A stretch of DNA of 64,000 bases from Luzula sylvatica. Taxonomy: Eukaryota; Streptophyta; Magnoliopsida; Poales; Juncaceae. Under the pieces are notes generated by a model that worked only from the letters and a program-made list of their open reading frames with translations, did no database searches and was not told where the DNA came from. This document shows positions 23,054-35,377 of this stretch, piece after piece. The DNA lies in contig OX326958.1 in NCBI GenBank assembly GCA_946800325.1, positions 72,475,264 to 72,539,263 on the forward strand, written 5' to 3'. Within the stretch, counting starts at the first letter, position 1. The number at the start of each line of letters is the position of its first letter. The translations under genes were made by a program, and so were the position numbers.

Positions 23054-23229
23054 GGGTCATTACGATTTTTTTTTTTAAGTAAGGACAATACCCTTTTCCA
23101 TTAAACAAAATAAAATGTTACACTTATTGGTAATACTCGTATTACCTTAAGAAAAACGAAGAAAAAAATAACGTAAATAAAAACCTAAAAGGAACTAATT
23201 ATTTAGAACATTTCCTGCTAGTTGGTTGT

Positions 23230-25512
23230 TGATAACACGTAAAATAGGTCGTTAAAATGTGTAATTTCAATCTTACGAGTTAATCAAAACAATTTATAAC
23301 AAATACTAATCAAAGTGATAAGTATAGGTTCGATCCAAGGAAATTTTGCGTATAATCGAAATTGCAATACAAGAACTATTTTTATTGGTCCAGAGGCTAT
23401 AATATTTTGTCACAATCAATGTTTAGGCTTCACAAATCTCTGGTCAAAATCTCACTTTCACACACACAAGTTTCGAATTTATAAAGATGATTGATCACGA
23501 GGGTATTTTAGGCATTAAATGTTTTTCACAAAATTATAAATCACAAATCAAGATCTCAAATTTGGCACAAAGATTCACAATTTGATTCTGAGAGAGAGGA
23601 CAGAAGAATTTCACTATTTTGAACTATGAGTAAAACTTTATTAGCAAATTACAAACAGGCCCCTGGAAGATCACGAAAAGGTCCAGAAGAATTTTTATTG
23701 ATAGGCAGTTTTCAGAAATTCATATCAAATCAAAAATTATATCAAACAAACTCAATCAAAATCCTAATTCAAGAGTGAGATCAGATGTAAAATCTCAAGT
23801 AATTTTTGGGATGCAAACAGTTTTACAATGGATTAAACAAGCAGGGAAAAGAAGGTCCAGATCTAAAGTTTTTTTCCAAATTACAGTTTAGTCCCTAACA
23901 CAATGATTTTCTAAAATCCATATCAAATAGGAAATTGCAGAGAATTGATTGATTCAAAATATGTTTTAAACTACAGATCCAGATCTAAACAGTGAGATTG
24001 AGAAAGGACTTTTTTTCTATGTTTTTCTATTTTAAACTGAATTAACAAAACAGCACACAAAATCGAGTATTTCAAAAAGTAAAAATAGGAAAAATGCAAG
24101 AAAAATTCCACAAAAATTCCACAAACTATATTTCACAGTATATAACAAGTTCACAAAGAGATTTCAATCAGATCTAACAATTCCTAATTAAAATCCTAAA
24201 CTAGAGAAAGCAAATACCGAAAAAGGATAATTCGAGTCCAAGATCCCGTCTTGGCGATGTCCTCGAGCCTTCACGCCTTGAGAGCAGGTGAGAGGAGGAG
24301 GAGAGAAACTTCGTATCCGGTTCGGAGAAGGGAGAGAGAGGAAAAGCTCCTCGAAACGGCCTCGAAAACCGTGCAAGACACGATTTCTTGGCAAAAAGGG
24401 CTCAAAGATGAGCAAGGGAGCTCGAGATGCTCTAACAATGGAGGGGGAAGAGGCTAAGACCTTATCTTCCCTCTAAAATGGAGTGGTTGACCAATGAGGA
24501 CCAAGGGTAAGAGAGAGAGTGGTCATGGATACCTTTTATAGGGAAAAAGAGGGTAGATAAATCCAAGAATTCCAGATCTGAGAATTCCACTTGTATGAGT
24601 AGGTAGAACCACTTATGCTGAATCCAACGGTCCAAAAATCATAAAATTCGGACATCGGATGGTCGAGAAAACTTGAAAATACAATCACAAAGCTTCTCCA
24701 CGGATCAAGATTAAATGAACCGAAAATACTCTGAAATTCCCCAAAATAGCTCAGCTTCTCTGCAGTTTAGCAATAAATGGAGACTGCGGTCGATCTTAAC
24801 GTTCTCTGGGGTGACTGGAGCGTCCGGTTATAATAGAAATGGAGGAGAACATTGGCTGCATGGCTCCAAAAGAAGGGTTTGAACTACCTAGACAGATCTT
24901 CTGCGACGTGCACGGTGTGGCGAAGTGTGTAGTGCACCGAGAATGGGAGTGGCAGAGATATACCAGCATGCTTCACACGCGCCACAGTCCGCAGAGGATC
25001 GAGTCATTTAGAACTTTGACTGGTCAGACCTGTAGGATTTGATGAGGAAGAGATTATGTGGTCACGTGTGTAACAAGTCAATAAGATGAGAGGTTCGGAC
25101 CCGCTGTAGGGGATGTAGAGAGTTTAACATGCTGCAGGATCCTGGAGGTTAAATCACGTCTCGGTATTTGCTGCCTTTGGTGAAACGAGTCAGTTCTGAC
25201 CCGTTTGCGTCCATTTGTGTAACGGGTCACACCTTTTGACCCGTTTGGAGTAAAAGCTCGGTTTCTCTCTCATGCCTTCATCAAATATCATCATATGATA
25301 TATCAAATCGATCGGCACGACGAGACCGATCCATCTACAGTCCTGGTTTTGTGAGATTTTGCACTTTTCACCTGAAATTAACACAAAACACATATTAAAG
25401 TATTTAATCTCAATAAATTGGAATTATGAATATTTGGTATACTTTAAGCATATTTATGTGTTTAAATTCTATATTTTGCGCATGTAAAAAGTGATGAAAA
25501 ATCCCCTTATCA
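23230..25512 (-). mobile_element. 2.3-kb solo LTR nested in the LINE
   Basis: It begins TGATAACACG, ends CCCCTTATCA (inverted TGATAA/TTATCA) and has the 5-bp duplication GTTGT at 23225-23229 and 25513-25517. Near its left end, TATAGGTTCGATCCAAGG is the complement of the CCGTGGAACGAATCTATA motif near the 3' end of the solo LTR at 37740-39314. That sets the orientation as minus and suggests related Ty3-type LTR families. No internal domain, primer-binding site or polypurine tract was recognised. A mid-element stretch (24240-24470) is purine-rich but not convincingly coding. A complete short non-autonomous element is less likely. Confidence 0.75.
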
Positions 25513-25519
25513 GTTGTTC

Positions 25520-27030
25520 CATAGGAGTGCTTCCTCCATTGCTTTGATGGCGGTGGTGAGCGGGGTGGAAACTTGGTTGTTAAATATGCGAATGTTTCTT
25601 TGTTTTCATATACACTAATTTACTGCCGTCCACATGATTTTCCATGGTCCCTTATGTTTTTTTTGTCTAGTTTTCCCTTGTTATACATCCATGTTTCCGT
25701 GAAGTCGTTTTTAGGCTCTCATTTAGTTGGTGCCAATGTGAGTCATTAGTCTCCAAGTGGCTTTTGTATAGTTGCATTTTAGGAACATATGCTTTCCGTT
25801 TTCATCTTTTCGTTGGCATAGGGGGCAAATTGGATTATTTTGTATTCATTTGGATTCTAGAACGTCCGCCGTGTTTAGTCTATTGTGGATTGCTATCCAT
25901 AGGAAAAAAATAATTTTTGGCGGGATCTTTAGTTTCCATAAAAATTTCGCCCAATATGGTTGAATTCACGGATTCCTCAGAAAGTCGTAAGCCGATTTAG
26001 TTGAGTACTTGCCATTTGATTCCCATCTCCATATTTTGTTTTCGTCTCTATTTTTCATTGTTGACTTGTTGTATATAGGTAATAGTTTTATTAGATCTTG
26101 GATAAAAAACGATGTTAGGTTATTCGGAATGTTTAGTAGGTCTTCCGTTTTTTGAATCCCATACATGTCTCGAAGGCAATTTGCCCAAAGGTTATCGTCG
26201 TCCGTATCTATTTTCCATAATGCCCTCAGTAGTAAAGCGCCGTTGTGATCTTTTATGTTATGAATTCCTAGTCCCCCATATTTTTTTTTGAAACGTTACT
26301 TTTTTCCAATTTATTAAGCAACTACTTGGGGTATATTTTCTTTCCCTTTCCAAAGGAAGGCTCTAATTATTTTGGTTATTTCTTGTATTATTTCTTTCGA
26401 AAGTTGGATTGTTTGCAATTGGTAAATAGGGATTGCACTTAGAGCGGCCTTGGTTAAGGTTACCCTCCCTCCAAAAGATAGTAGTTTTTCTTTCCATGAA
26501 GCTACATTTTGTTGTATCTTTTTTATTAGAGGCAAGAAAGTTAATTTTTTTGGTCGTTTGTATGATAAGGGTAGGCCTAAATGTTTTGATGGTAAATCTT
26601 TTTTCCGCATCCTAGAATAGCCGTTATTGTTTGTTGGGCTTGAGGTGGGATATTGATCGGGTAAGCTTGACTTCGTTTGATTTATGATTAATCCGGTTAT
26701 CTCTTGAAATAGATTTATCATTAGCGTTATGATTTTTAAGTTTTGCGGACTTGGTTCTACAAATAGAAGCGTATCATCGGCATATTGTAATAGTTTAGTA
26801 TCTAGACCCGTTATTTTAGTTAGTAGAGGGTTTAATTTATTTATTAATGCTTGTAATATATCTATTGCGATGTCGAATAGGAGAGGAGAGAGGGGGTCTT
26901 ATTGTCTTAGTCCTCTTTGGTGGAAAAAATATTGTGAGAATTCTTCGTTTATTTTAATCGTGGAAGAAGACAAGATGAATAGATTATGTACCCATAGTAT
27001 CCATTGTTCGTTGGAAGGAGAGGAGAGAGG
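25520..27030 (-). pseudogene. LINE reverse transcriptase C-terminal part and zf-RVT, decayed
   Basis: Reading the minus strand from 27030: PPLSPLLFDIAIDILQAL (palm region), LLQYADDTLLF with the catalytic YADD (about 26771-26788), then the thumb-like HLGLPLSYKRPKKLTF and SWKEKLLSFGGRVTLTKAAL. Further on come WKLKIPPKIIFFLWIAIHNR and CPLC...KHMFLKC, the zinc-binding zf-RVT region typical of plant L1 ORF2. A stop codon follows VLESK, and other breaks and a frame change near 26300 make it non-functional. Endonuclease and the RT N-terminal half are absent because of 5' truncation. Confidence 0.88.
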
Positions 27031-27042
27031 GGGTCATTACGA

Positions 27043-27770
27043 ATTTACGGGCCTAATTCATAATTAACCATGATAGTTAGATTAGTGGTGACTGGTGGTA
27101 GTTGCTGATGTGGATGTAACTAACTATTCTATAAGTCACCTTTCTTGTAATCATTATAATCACTCAAAAATATATTTCTATCTAGTATTCATAGTTTTCT
27201 CCAATATCTTATAGTAAAAATCAACAAAAAAAAAGGCCACAGATAAGATGTTCTATTTTAGTAATTAAGTTTTTGAGAGTTTGTAGTTATGAATGTATTT
27301 GATATATAAACACAAATCATGCTAGAAGTTTGACCATTCATGATTTTGTTACATCAATTTTCAGAGGATATTGCATTGAGTATCGAAAATAACTGGTTCA
27401 TCATTATTGAAACCCAATTTCCAATTTAAAAATCGGTAACGGACCTAATAAATAGAATCAAGAATCAACAGTATATTTTCTCTTTAAAAATTGGATAACA
27501 ATAATACCCAACATGTACTGCAAAAAAAGAAAACAAAAATGAATATATAGACCCAACAATTTATACCTTTTAAATTCGGCCTTTTAAAACTTTTTAGGCG
27601 ATTTTTTTCTTATATCTATCTTTCACAAACTCAAAATATCAAATTTAGTTTTCACGTCGAACTTCGCTTCCAAAAAGTAAAAACACGAATGCCATTTTTT
27701 TACCTTTTAAATTTTTTGATTCGAATCAATTTTTTTTGTTGTTGAACATTTCAGCATTAAACCTAACTAG
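27043..27770 (+). repeat. rest of module B followed by module A
   Basis: 27043-27195 completes the module B interrupted at 23053. 27395-27770 is module A (AACCCAATTTCCAA, AATTGGATAACAATAATACC, TTTCAGCATTAAACCTAA). The order B then A is the same as at 41395-42060 and 61210-61790. Confidence 0.65.
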
Positions 27771-28140
27771 TGTCGTTTAGACTTTTTCGCTGCCAAAAAT
27801 ACCTTTCAGCTCCATTTGCTCTTTTTCGCGGCCAAAAAAACTTTTAGTGTAGTATCAGCTTTTCCGCGGCCAAATTATAGTTTTAGCGCTTTTTCCTCTT
27901 TTTGGCTGCCAAAAACAACTTCTAGTGTTGTTTTCTTTTTTCGCTGCCAAAAAATGCCTTTTAGTATCTTTTTCTATTTTTCACTGCCAAGATGACTTTT
28001 AGTACCTTTTCATAAATTTTTAGTGTCGTTTTATGTTTTTTCGCTGTCAAAAATTAAGTTTGTGTTTTCTTTTTAGCTGCCAAAAATGAAGTTTCAGTGT
28101 CGTTTACTTTTGGTCGCTGCCAAAGATGAAGCAACAGTGC
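27771..28140 (+). repeat. degenerate ~40-bp tandem array (TTTTTCGCTGCCAAAA)
   Basis: About nine units with the pattern TTTTAGTGT(C)...TTTTTCGCTGCCAAAAA, each diverged. The array starts at CTAGTGTCG next to module A. It resembles subterminal repeats of CACTA-type transposons, but no CACTA terminus or 3-bp duplication was found, so it is described only as a tandem array. Confidence 0.65.
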
Positions 28141-28297
28141 CTTCTCCCTCGCGCACACCTGCAAAATATAACACACACACACTGATACTCACTGACACAC
28201 ATCCACACATATACACAATTCACACAAGCACAAATACAGAGAAACAAACAAATTAAAATTAAATATATTGATTGGAACTAAATGATTGGTGTGGCCT

Positions 28298-28625
28298 CAA
28301 GATACCCTTTGATAGTCGAGAACTTCATGCAATCAAGGGCTGGTTCCCTATATAAAAAATTCAAAGAAATTAAATTTAAATAGCTTTTTTTAATTGACCC
28401 AATCATTAATACATGGACTTTTAGTAAAAATGCAGGGACTTTTTAGTAAACTGATTGACTGTAAGTCTGTATCGATGATCTCAAATGCGCTTTGATAGTC
28501 GAAAAGTTCATGCGATCAAGGGTTGGCTTCCAATATATAAAAATTTAAACAAATTAAATTTAAATAGCTTTTTTAATTGACCCAATCATTAATACAGGGG
28601 CCTTTTAGTAAAAATGCAGGGACGC
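28298..28625 (+). repeat. ~185-bp tandem duplication
   Basis: Two units starting CTTTGATAGTCGA (about 28307 and 28491) share TTAAATTTAAATAGCTTTTT and TTTTAGTAAAAATGCAGGGA. No coding content was found. 28640-29660 holds nothing I can assign. Confidence 0.8.
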
Positions 28626-29662
28626 TGAGATCAAAACGCACCTGTTGTTGCCGAGTCACTCTTCGAACTTACTGAGCAACCTCGTGTTCTATCAAATTAA
28701 CTCTGAAATTGAATCGATTTTGCCGAGTCCCTCTTCGAACAACATCCCAAAAATATACATCTGGCAGAATGTCTAAAATTAAACACAAAAATATTATTGA
28801 GAATTGAGATAAATCCCACGTAATATCAAAATTATTAAAATCACTATGGGTCCTTTTGCAATTTGTGACATAAGGCAGGGGCCTTTTTTGCAATTCCAGC
28901 AAAATGAAGGGGCGCCTTTTTTGAATTCGAGACCAAAGATCGAATTGCCATCATGAATCAAAATTAGAGGATTAGAATGTAAATAAAATCACTTACAAAG
29001 TTTGGAGATTATGCTTTTGAATTACTACTGGTTTTTTCTTTAATAGTTTCCATACACGAAGCGAAGATCGAATCGGTTTAGAATTTTTCGAGCTTCTGAA
29101 TAAACGGAGAAATTGCAACTCTTAAAATCAACTCGTCTTTCTTCAATCCACCTTATAAAAAAAGATCCATTCATAAAATTCAGAAAGTAATAGAATAGGA
29201 GAAATAGCAAAAAAGTCCTTCGTTAAATAAGGGTATATTTGGTGAAATTTTTCGAGCTTCTGAATTTTTCGGTGAACTTTTCTGATTTAGAGGGGCATAT
29301 TTGATATTTCAAGGTTTTATAAGGGTATTTTTGTAATTTTCGTATTTTAAAGATGTATTTTTGATATTATCATATTTTACGAGGTTTTTTACGAATTTAA
29401 TAGTTAAAAATCATAACCCACTGTTTATCCTATTTCATTTTTAAAGATCACTCTTGAATTTTCTCTCTTTATTTAATTTGGTTTAGATACATGAAGAATT
29501 GGGATGAGGAAACCCTATAGAAGTCTGGAATCGAAGAACAGAGAATACAACGAAAGCCAGCCAACCGACATTGTATGTTCCGATTTATACTTTTCTGATA
29601 TTTGCATATTCATCCTTCAAAAAATCCAAAATATTATGTTTGTTTTCCTCTACTGATTTTTA

Positions 29663-29765
29663 GACAATAAGGCCGTACAAATACATATATACAAGAATCG
29701 AACCGCATACTTCTCTATCCTATGGCAAGTCACGAAACCACTGGACCAACCTGTTTTGTGATAAT
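29663..29765 (-). mobile_element. tRNA-derived SINE, minus strand
   Basis: On the minus strand GGTTGGTCCAGTGGTTTCG resembles a Pol III A box, and GCGGTTCGATTC about 45 bases later matches a B box. It continues into TATTTGTACGGCC. The spacing is tRNA-like but no cloverleaf is complete. No clear target duplication was found, so the ends are approximate. Confidence 0.6.
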
Positions 29766-30430
29766 GTATGAATTATTTGGTAATTAAGTATAAATGACGC
29801 GTGTCAGCGAAGGATTTTCCATCGAGCATTAAAAGAAATATATATACCTTCGCACGGCTGGGAGTTCAAGCTGCAGATCCAGCTAGACCGAGTTTGACAC
29901 AAAATGCCTTATGAGAGAGAAAGTGAACTGTAATTAGCTAAGAAATACACAAAAAACATAACTATATACCAATTAGGACATATTTTGTTGGTACCAAAAA
30001 AACGTAACTTGATTTTCAGCAGATATGGACTATGAACATGTATCAGTTTCCTCTCTCTCTCTTTTTCCGCCATCTCGTTGAACATCCACGACTCCGATCC
30101 TGGTGGCAGAAACGCTTCCAATACCTAATTCAAATAGTCCAAACTTAATTTTGCATAAAAGCCCCTCATATATTCCGTAATTAAAAAAATACCCTTGTCG
30201 TACCGTTATCATGTTTTGGATGTCGCGATGCCAGCCACATAAGGAGAATTAAGGGGCTTTTTTGTAATTTAAAATTACATTACTTTGGCTGCGGAGACTG
30301 CAGCTTGACTGATTTGGTCTCGAAAATCCTGGCTCACATTTGGCTTCAAACAATATTAAACAATATAATTCAAAAGCTTCATTCATCGACCAAGGTAGAT
30401 GAAAGTAACCTTGATGGCTTCAGCGTCACC
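29766..30430. other. intergenic, no gene seen
   Basis: AT-rich sequence with scattered CT runs (30050-30065). No domain, element end or tandem array could be supported. Confidence 0.4.
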
Positions 30431-30730
30431 CTTCGCGTCAGCTAACATCCACCAGCGACGTCGCCAGAAAGAGGAGAGAAGACGCCATTGTCAGTTCGCT
30501 TGCCGCTTGCTCCGACTCGCGCGGCTAGGGTTTTTCTTGCTCTCGCGCTCGCGCGGCCCTCTTCTCTCTCTCGCGTCTCCGCTCGAGCTCCAATCGAGCG
30601 ACTGATACTCACTCTCGCGTCTCTCTCCCGTCTCCCGCTTGCTCCGTCTCGCGCCGCATCGTCTTTTTCCTCTTCTCTCTCTCGCGGCTCTCTTTTCACA
30701 CTCGCTATTTTCTATTTTGTGCTAAGGTTT
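30430..30730 (+). repeat. GC-rich block with internal ~130-bp duplication
   Basis: A sharp rise in GC content with repeated CTCTCTCTCGCG and CGCTTGCTCCG strings (about 30505 and 30637). Arg/Ala/Ser-rich frames exist on both strands, which points to low-complexity sequence and not to a gene. CGGCTAGGGTTTTTC is reminiscent of plant 5' UTRs, so a captured leader is possible. Confidence 0.5.
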
Positions 30731-30859
30731 TAGCTAGTCTAGCATAGGAGCTGAGAGAAGTATCAGACGGTCATCAGTAAATGAAGCAGAAAATGAATGA
30801 ACGGCCGATGAAGCAAGAGCGTGGAAGCATGATATTAAGGCCCAATATTAAACTTTAGA

Positions 30860-32212
30860 TCTATTTTAAAATTTCAAGCTCAACGAATTTTTCCTTACAA
30901 TTTCGCAACAAAAGAAGATCATACAATCCTTGGAAGAATTATGTAGATGTGAAGGAGATTAAAGCGAGCCAATCATGGAGAGACACGTGTCGGTTGAGTA
31001 GCAAAAGGAGTAATCCTTGTTCGGCCTGATGGACAAATTGCGTGGAGAACTCATTCTGGTAGAGAAATGAATTAAGATGTCGAAGCTGACCTGGTATTTT
31101 CGGTAATTTTGGGTTTTATTTAGACGTAATCAAATAAATATAACTTAGATAAAAGAATTTTATTATATATTATTTACTCATTTTTTTTAGAAGTATTCAG
31201 ACGTAATCTGAATATTTACAAGAGGCCACCAAAGAACAGAGAAAAAAAAAACAAATTATCAACTAATTTTTTATATTATAAATTTGGTCTGTAATTAATT
31301 AATAAAATGAAAAAAAGATCAAATAATTGTCAGTTATCAACTATTGACAGTGAATTTTCGGCTGTGGGTCATTTGTGTGAGGCTACTTTTTGAAACATGA
31401 AATCAAAAAGTAATTTGGGTTATAAAATTACCAAAATACTTACGAATTGAGTTTAGTAAAATAAAAAGATAGTAACATTTTATTCTTCTTGCATTGTTTG
31501 AAGTAAATACATCAATTAAACTTTAGTAATTTTGATTTGTAGTGAAATCATTTTTAGTTGATGAGTCGATGACTTCTGTTCTAGCATTTTTGTATCGAAC
31601 AAATATATTTATTCCTAATTTAAACTTCTCATTCTAGCAAATTTTGAGGTAACTAGATCAAATCATCGTTCACCTTTTTTTGATGAATTAGTGAAAGACT
31701 AAAAAAACAAATATCACACGTCAAATCATAACAAAACAAAATGGTTCCTATGATATAAGTGCTATAACTTACAAGTGTTACGATCACAAAACCCAAATTA
31801 GAAAGGAATCAAACAACGCTCGAACTTCTAGTCATCCCGATTCGTCTGGTGGCTATCCCAAATCACGCTACCGGTCGTCTTCCATCGCAAATCATGTGGC
31901 CGTTGACTCGCGACCATCCGAAATCATAATGCATTTCTATGTTTTGATAAAGCCACAAGTTCCTTTATTCATGGACTACCTGTAAAAATGATTGTCAGTA
32001 ATAATATCTTTAACACATTTTTTTAAGTAGTGGTAAGTATAATTTGTGAAGAAAAACATACTTAGTTTTCTCCAATATTTTATGGTAAACATCAACAAGA
32101 AAAGTCCGAAGATAAGATGCTATAATTACTTGTTAGTAGTAAGTTTGTATAAGTTAGTAATTAAGAATGCATTTGATATATATACACGCTAATCATGTGA
32201 GGAGTATGACTA
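30860..32212 (+). repeat. repeat modules A (distal) and C, mosaic
   Basis: 30865-30985 matches 1160-1400 (inverted). 31250-31640 is module C (TGTCAGTTATCAACTATTG, GGCTGTGGGTCATTTGTG), also present at 42060-42990 and 61780-62100. 31790-31960 resembles 33770-33910 and 49590-49730. No gene was found. Confidence 0.6.
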
Positions 32213-32221
32213 TTCATTATT

Positions 32222-33096
32222 GGGAAATTTTCAAAAAATCCCCTATCTTTTTTGGATATTCTAAAAAATCCCCTATCTTTTTGAAAACTCCAAAAAAATC
32301 CCTCTACCAAAGTTCTATTTTCAAATACCCCCCTATAGGGGTTAAATCTAATCATGGATGGTGTTAAAAAAAATTTTGACCAAAATACCCTTCTATTTTC
32401 ATATGTATATTTTTGTTATTTTTTCATTAATTTTATTAGTTTTAAGAAAATTCATAAATAATTTTTAACATATAATGATTTCACAAAAATAAAATTATTA
32501 AATGTTGTGTTTGTATAATTTTAATATTTCTTTTATTATTCATGAAAAACTAACATCAGATAATAATAAAATAAACACCTTGAAAATATAGTGATAGAAA
32601 AATATTTCTTTAAACATCTATTTTATTTTTATTTTCGTTCTTCTTTTATGTATGTTTTTAATAAATTCATGATATTTTAATTTTTAAATATTTGCAAGGT
32701 GTTATTTTAATATTATTGTTCATCTTATTATTATTTTATGTTATTTTTTCAGTAAAAAAATATGAAAGTCAAATATATATAATGTATGGAATATTAAAAT
32801 TATATAAATATAACATATGATAATTATTTTTTAAAAAATATTATAAGCTAAAAAAAAATTAGGACTTTTTTAAAATTAATACAAATAACAAAAACATTAT
32901 TTTAATTACTAAATATGTAAAAAGAAGGGTATTTTGGTCATAAAAAAATATTTAACACCATCCATAGTTAATTTTAACCCCATAGGGGGGTATTTGAAAA
33001 TAAAAGTTTGGTAGAGGGGGTTTTTTGGAGTTTCCAAAAAGATAGGGAATTTTTTAGAATATCCAAAAAAGATGGGGTTTTTTTTGAAAATTTCCC
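32222..33096. mobile_element. 875-bp MULE-type MITE with long inverted repeats
   Basis: It starts GGGAAATTTTCAAAAAATCC and ends with the inverse TTTTGAAAATTTCCC; the inverted repeats run for roughly 190 bp. A 9-bp target duplication, TTCATTATT, lies at 32213-32221 and 33097-33105, as for Mutator-like elements. The unoccupied site (GACCATTCATTATTTTGTTA) is present at about 34129-34148. No transposase. Confidence 0.88.
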
Positions 33097-33105
33097 TTCA
33101 TTATT

Positions 33106-34720
33106 TTGTTACATCAGTTCTCAATTTTGAGTTGATAGTGCATGAATATCATGGATTATTTACTTGTCCAAAACCTAGTACATGCACACAAAAAAAAAAT
33201 TGGCACATTAATATTGAAGCCCAATTTTCAACGTAAAATCAAGAAAAGGGGCTTATAAATCAAATCAATAAAGTATATTTTATTGCTTGTTCTCTTTAAA
33301 TCGAATCAAGAAAACAATATTGAGAAAAAGAAAACAAAAATGAAATATATAGATGCCAAAAGATATTCATATTTATAATTTTATTGCTTGTTCTCTTTAT
33401 TTTCTTAAGAGTCCTTGTCTATATAAAATATTTTATGACCAACAATTTTGTAGTAAAATTTTGAAATTATCCAATAAAAACTCTTCACAAGATGAGATGA
33501 ACAACAATAAAATTCAAAGCACAATCGTAACCAAATCATAAAAAGTATAGTTAAAATTAATTTAATGTTATGAATAATAATATTAATGTGTGTGTGAATA
33601 TTTATGCATATATTGAAGGTTATTAATTTCATGTTTCTTTGATTTTATATCTCCAAAAAAATTAGGCATTTTTATTTAATATGATTAAGTATAATTTAAT
33701 TATTAGGATTTTCATTCTTTTTTTTTTACTTATTTTACAACACACCCTTGAACTTATTTTACAAAAGCGGAAAATGAATCGAACCACCCTTGAACTTCTC
33801 GTGGATGCGATTCATCTCGTTGCAGTCTCAAATCAGGGTATTGTCAACTTGAAGCTGCCTCAAATCACGTGATCGTTGATTCCTGACGGTCCAAGACCAT
33901 AATACATTTCTATATTTTCATAAATTCACTAATATTTTTGGTGTGGCAAATTTCTGACAAAATAAACATATTTTGTTTTCTCCAATGTCTTATATTTTAA
34001 TGGTAAATATCGACAAACAAAAATCCTCGTATAAGATACTCTATTTACTTACTAGTAATTGAGTTTTTGTGCAATTGTAATTATGAATGTATTTGATATT
34101 ATAAACACCAATCATGCTAAAAGTATGACCATTCATTATTTTGTTACATCAATTTTCAGTTGATATTGCATGAGTATTAGTATCATGGATTATTTGCTCG
34201 TTCAAAATCTCATCATTCAAAAAAAAAAAAAAATTCTTATCTGCACAGCATTATTATTGAAATTTGAAGTCCATTTTCCACTTAAAAATCGAAAACGGGG
34301 GCCCAATAAATAGAATCCATAAAGTGCATTTTGTCTTTAAAAATGTATTGTAAAAGAAAAGAAAAGAAAATGAATATATAGATAAAAAAAAAAATGAAAA
34401 AAATTGTATTTATAATTTATGATGTATGATTGAGAACCAACAAAATAGTACCGCTGAGTCATCAAATTGAGGGCCTGGTTAACCATTAATCGAGATCCAG
34501 TTTGGCTCGTCCTATATTGTATTAGAGGGTTCTGTTCCATTTGCTGGCTCGGTCGATGGAAGTCCGGATTGAATGAAAAAATAATGGGTCGTACATGTGG
34601 AATAATTAATGTGGATTGGACTCTTGATGATTGTACTGAAAATGACAAGTAATAATACATAACTCATTTATTGTAGATTGGACTGTTGACCAAAATTAAT
34701 TTTTTGAATATTCAACGGCC
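33106..34720 (+). repeat. repeat modules incl. a 0.9-kb duplicated segment
   Basis: 33195-33360 and 34240-34400 are module A copies. 33745-34660 is repeated at 49565-50450 (AAGCGGAAAATGAATCGAAC, GTACCGCTGAGT, GGTTAACCATTAATCGAGAT). No coding sequence was recognised. Confidence 0.65.
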
Positions 34721-34739
34721 CTATATATTAACCGAGTAA

Positions 34740-35377
34740 AGACATGGCCACTCCCTCCCACCCTCCCACCCTCTCTCCCTCCCTCTCATGATTGAATGAT
34801 TTGTGGATCTTGCGTACATTAATTTTTATAAAATAGTATGTGAATTTCACATGTCAACAACTTGAGAAAGGAAAAATGAAAGTGGTCCTAGCATTGTTCA
34901 TATTAACCCTAGGTCCCTAATGCTCTCTCTCTCTCTCTCCCAATACCAACTCGACCCGTGCCTTTCTCCACTCGTCTCCGTAACGGTGAACGGATGTTTC
35001 TTGAGGACGTTTTCTGCAAAAGCGGATCTCTTATTTTGTTCTGATAATGGAGGGCTTTTTCAACTTAATCCCTTACTCTCTTTTTTTGTAATTTTTGTTA
35101 ATTTATTATATTGTTCTTGATTCCATTTGTATTAATTTAATTATTTCATTTTCTTTTTAGTTAGTTTTTACAAAAAAATTGTCTTGTATCAAGTTTTCAT
35201 TTTAGTTTCAAATTAATTCATTTGGGCATTCCATATATTATGACATAATTTCATTTCTTTACTAATAAGCCCTAAATTTCATCTGATTAAGAGATTTGAT
35301 TCTTCATTTGCAGGTGATTTATCAAGAAGTATTTATGATGGAAGTGAATCGTGACAAAGCGGATATGATTCGCAGGG
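34740..35377 (+). other. promoter/5'-exon-like stretch of an unidentified gene
   Basis: A CT-rich tract (34922-34938) and a leader-like region lead to a TTTGCAG acceptor and an exon-like piece (about 35315-35377) whose forward frame reads MMEVNRDKADMIRR before a possible donor. No further exons are recognisable before the hAT MITEs, so this may be the remnant of a gene start. 35378-36270 shows only AT-rich DNA with TAATATCATT repeats near 36030 and 36085. Confidence 0.3.

Larger units (their letters stand above)
23066..27030 (-). mobile_element. 5'-truncated L1-type LINE, minus strand
   Basis: A 12-bp target duplication, GGGTCATTACGA, lies at 23054-23065 and 27031-27042, and a T-run follows the left copy, so the element reads right to left with its poly(A) end at 23066. 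The sense 3' end carries an AAGG/CCTT stem-loop before the tail. The body contains reverse transcriptase and zf-RVT coding sequence (25520-27030) and is split by a solo LTR (23230-25512). The interrupted module B is restored exactly when the insertion is removed. Confidence 0.88.

Noticed and set aside
23230..25512. A complete LTR retrotransposon
   Set aside because: Only one LTR-like unit with TG...CA ends and a 5-bp duplication; no second LTR, primer-binding site or pol domain found inside.
27771..28140. A bounded CACTA transposon
   Set aside because: The only TAGTG-like string faces the wrong way relative to the repeats and no partner end or 3-bp duplication was found.
30399..30733. Arg/Ala/Ser-rich frames as a gene
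   Set aside because: Open on both strands through CTCTCGCG low complexity; no conserved motif.
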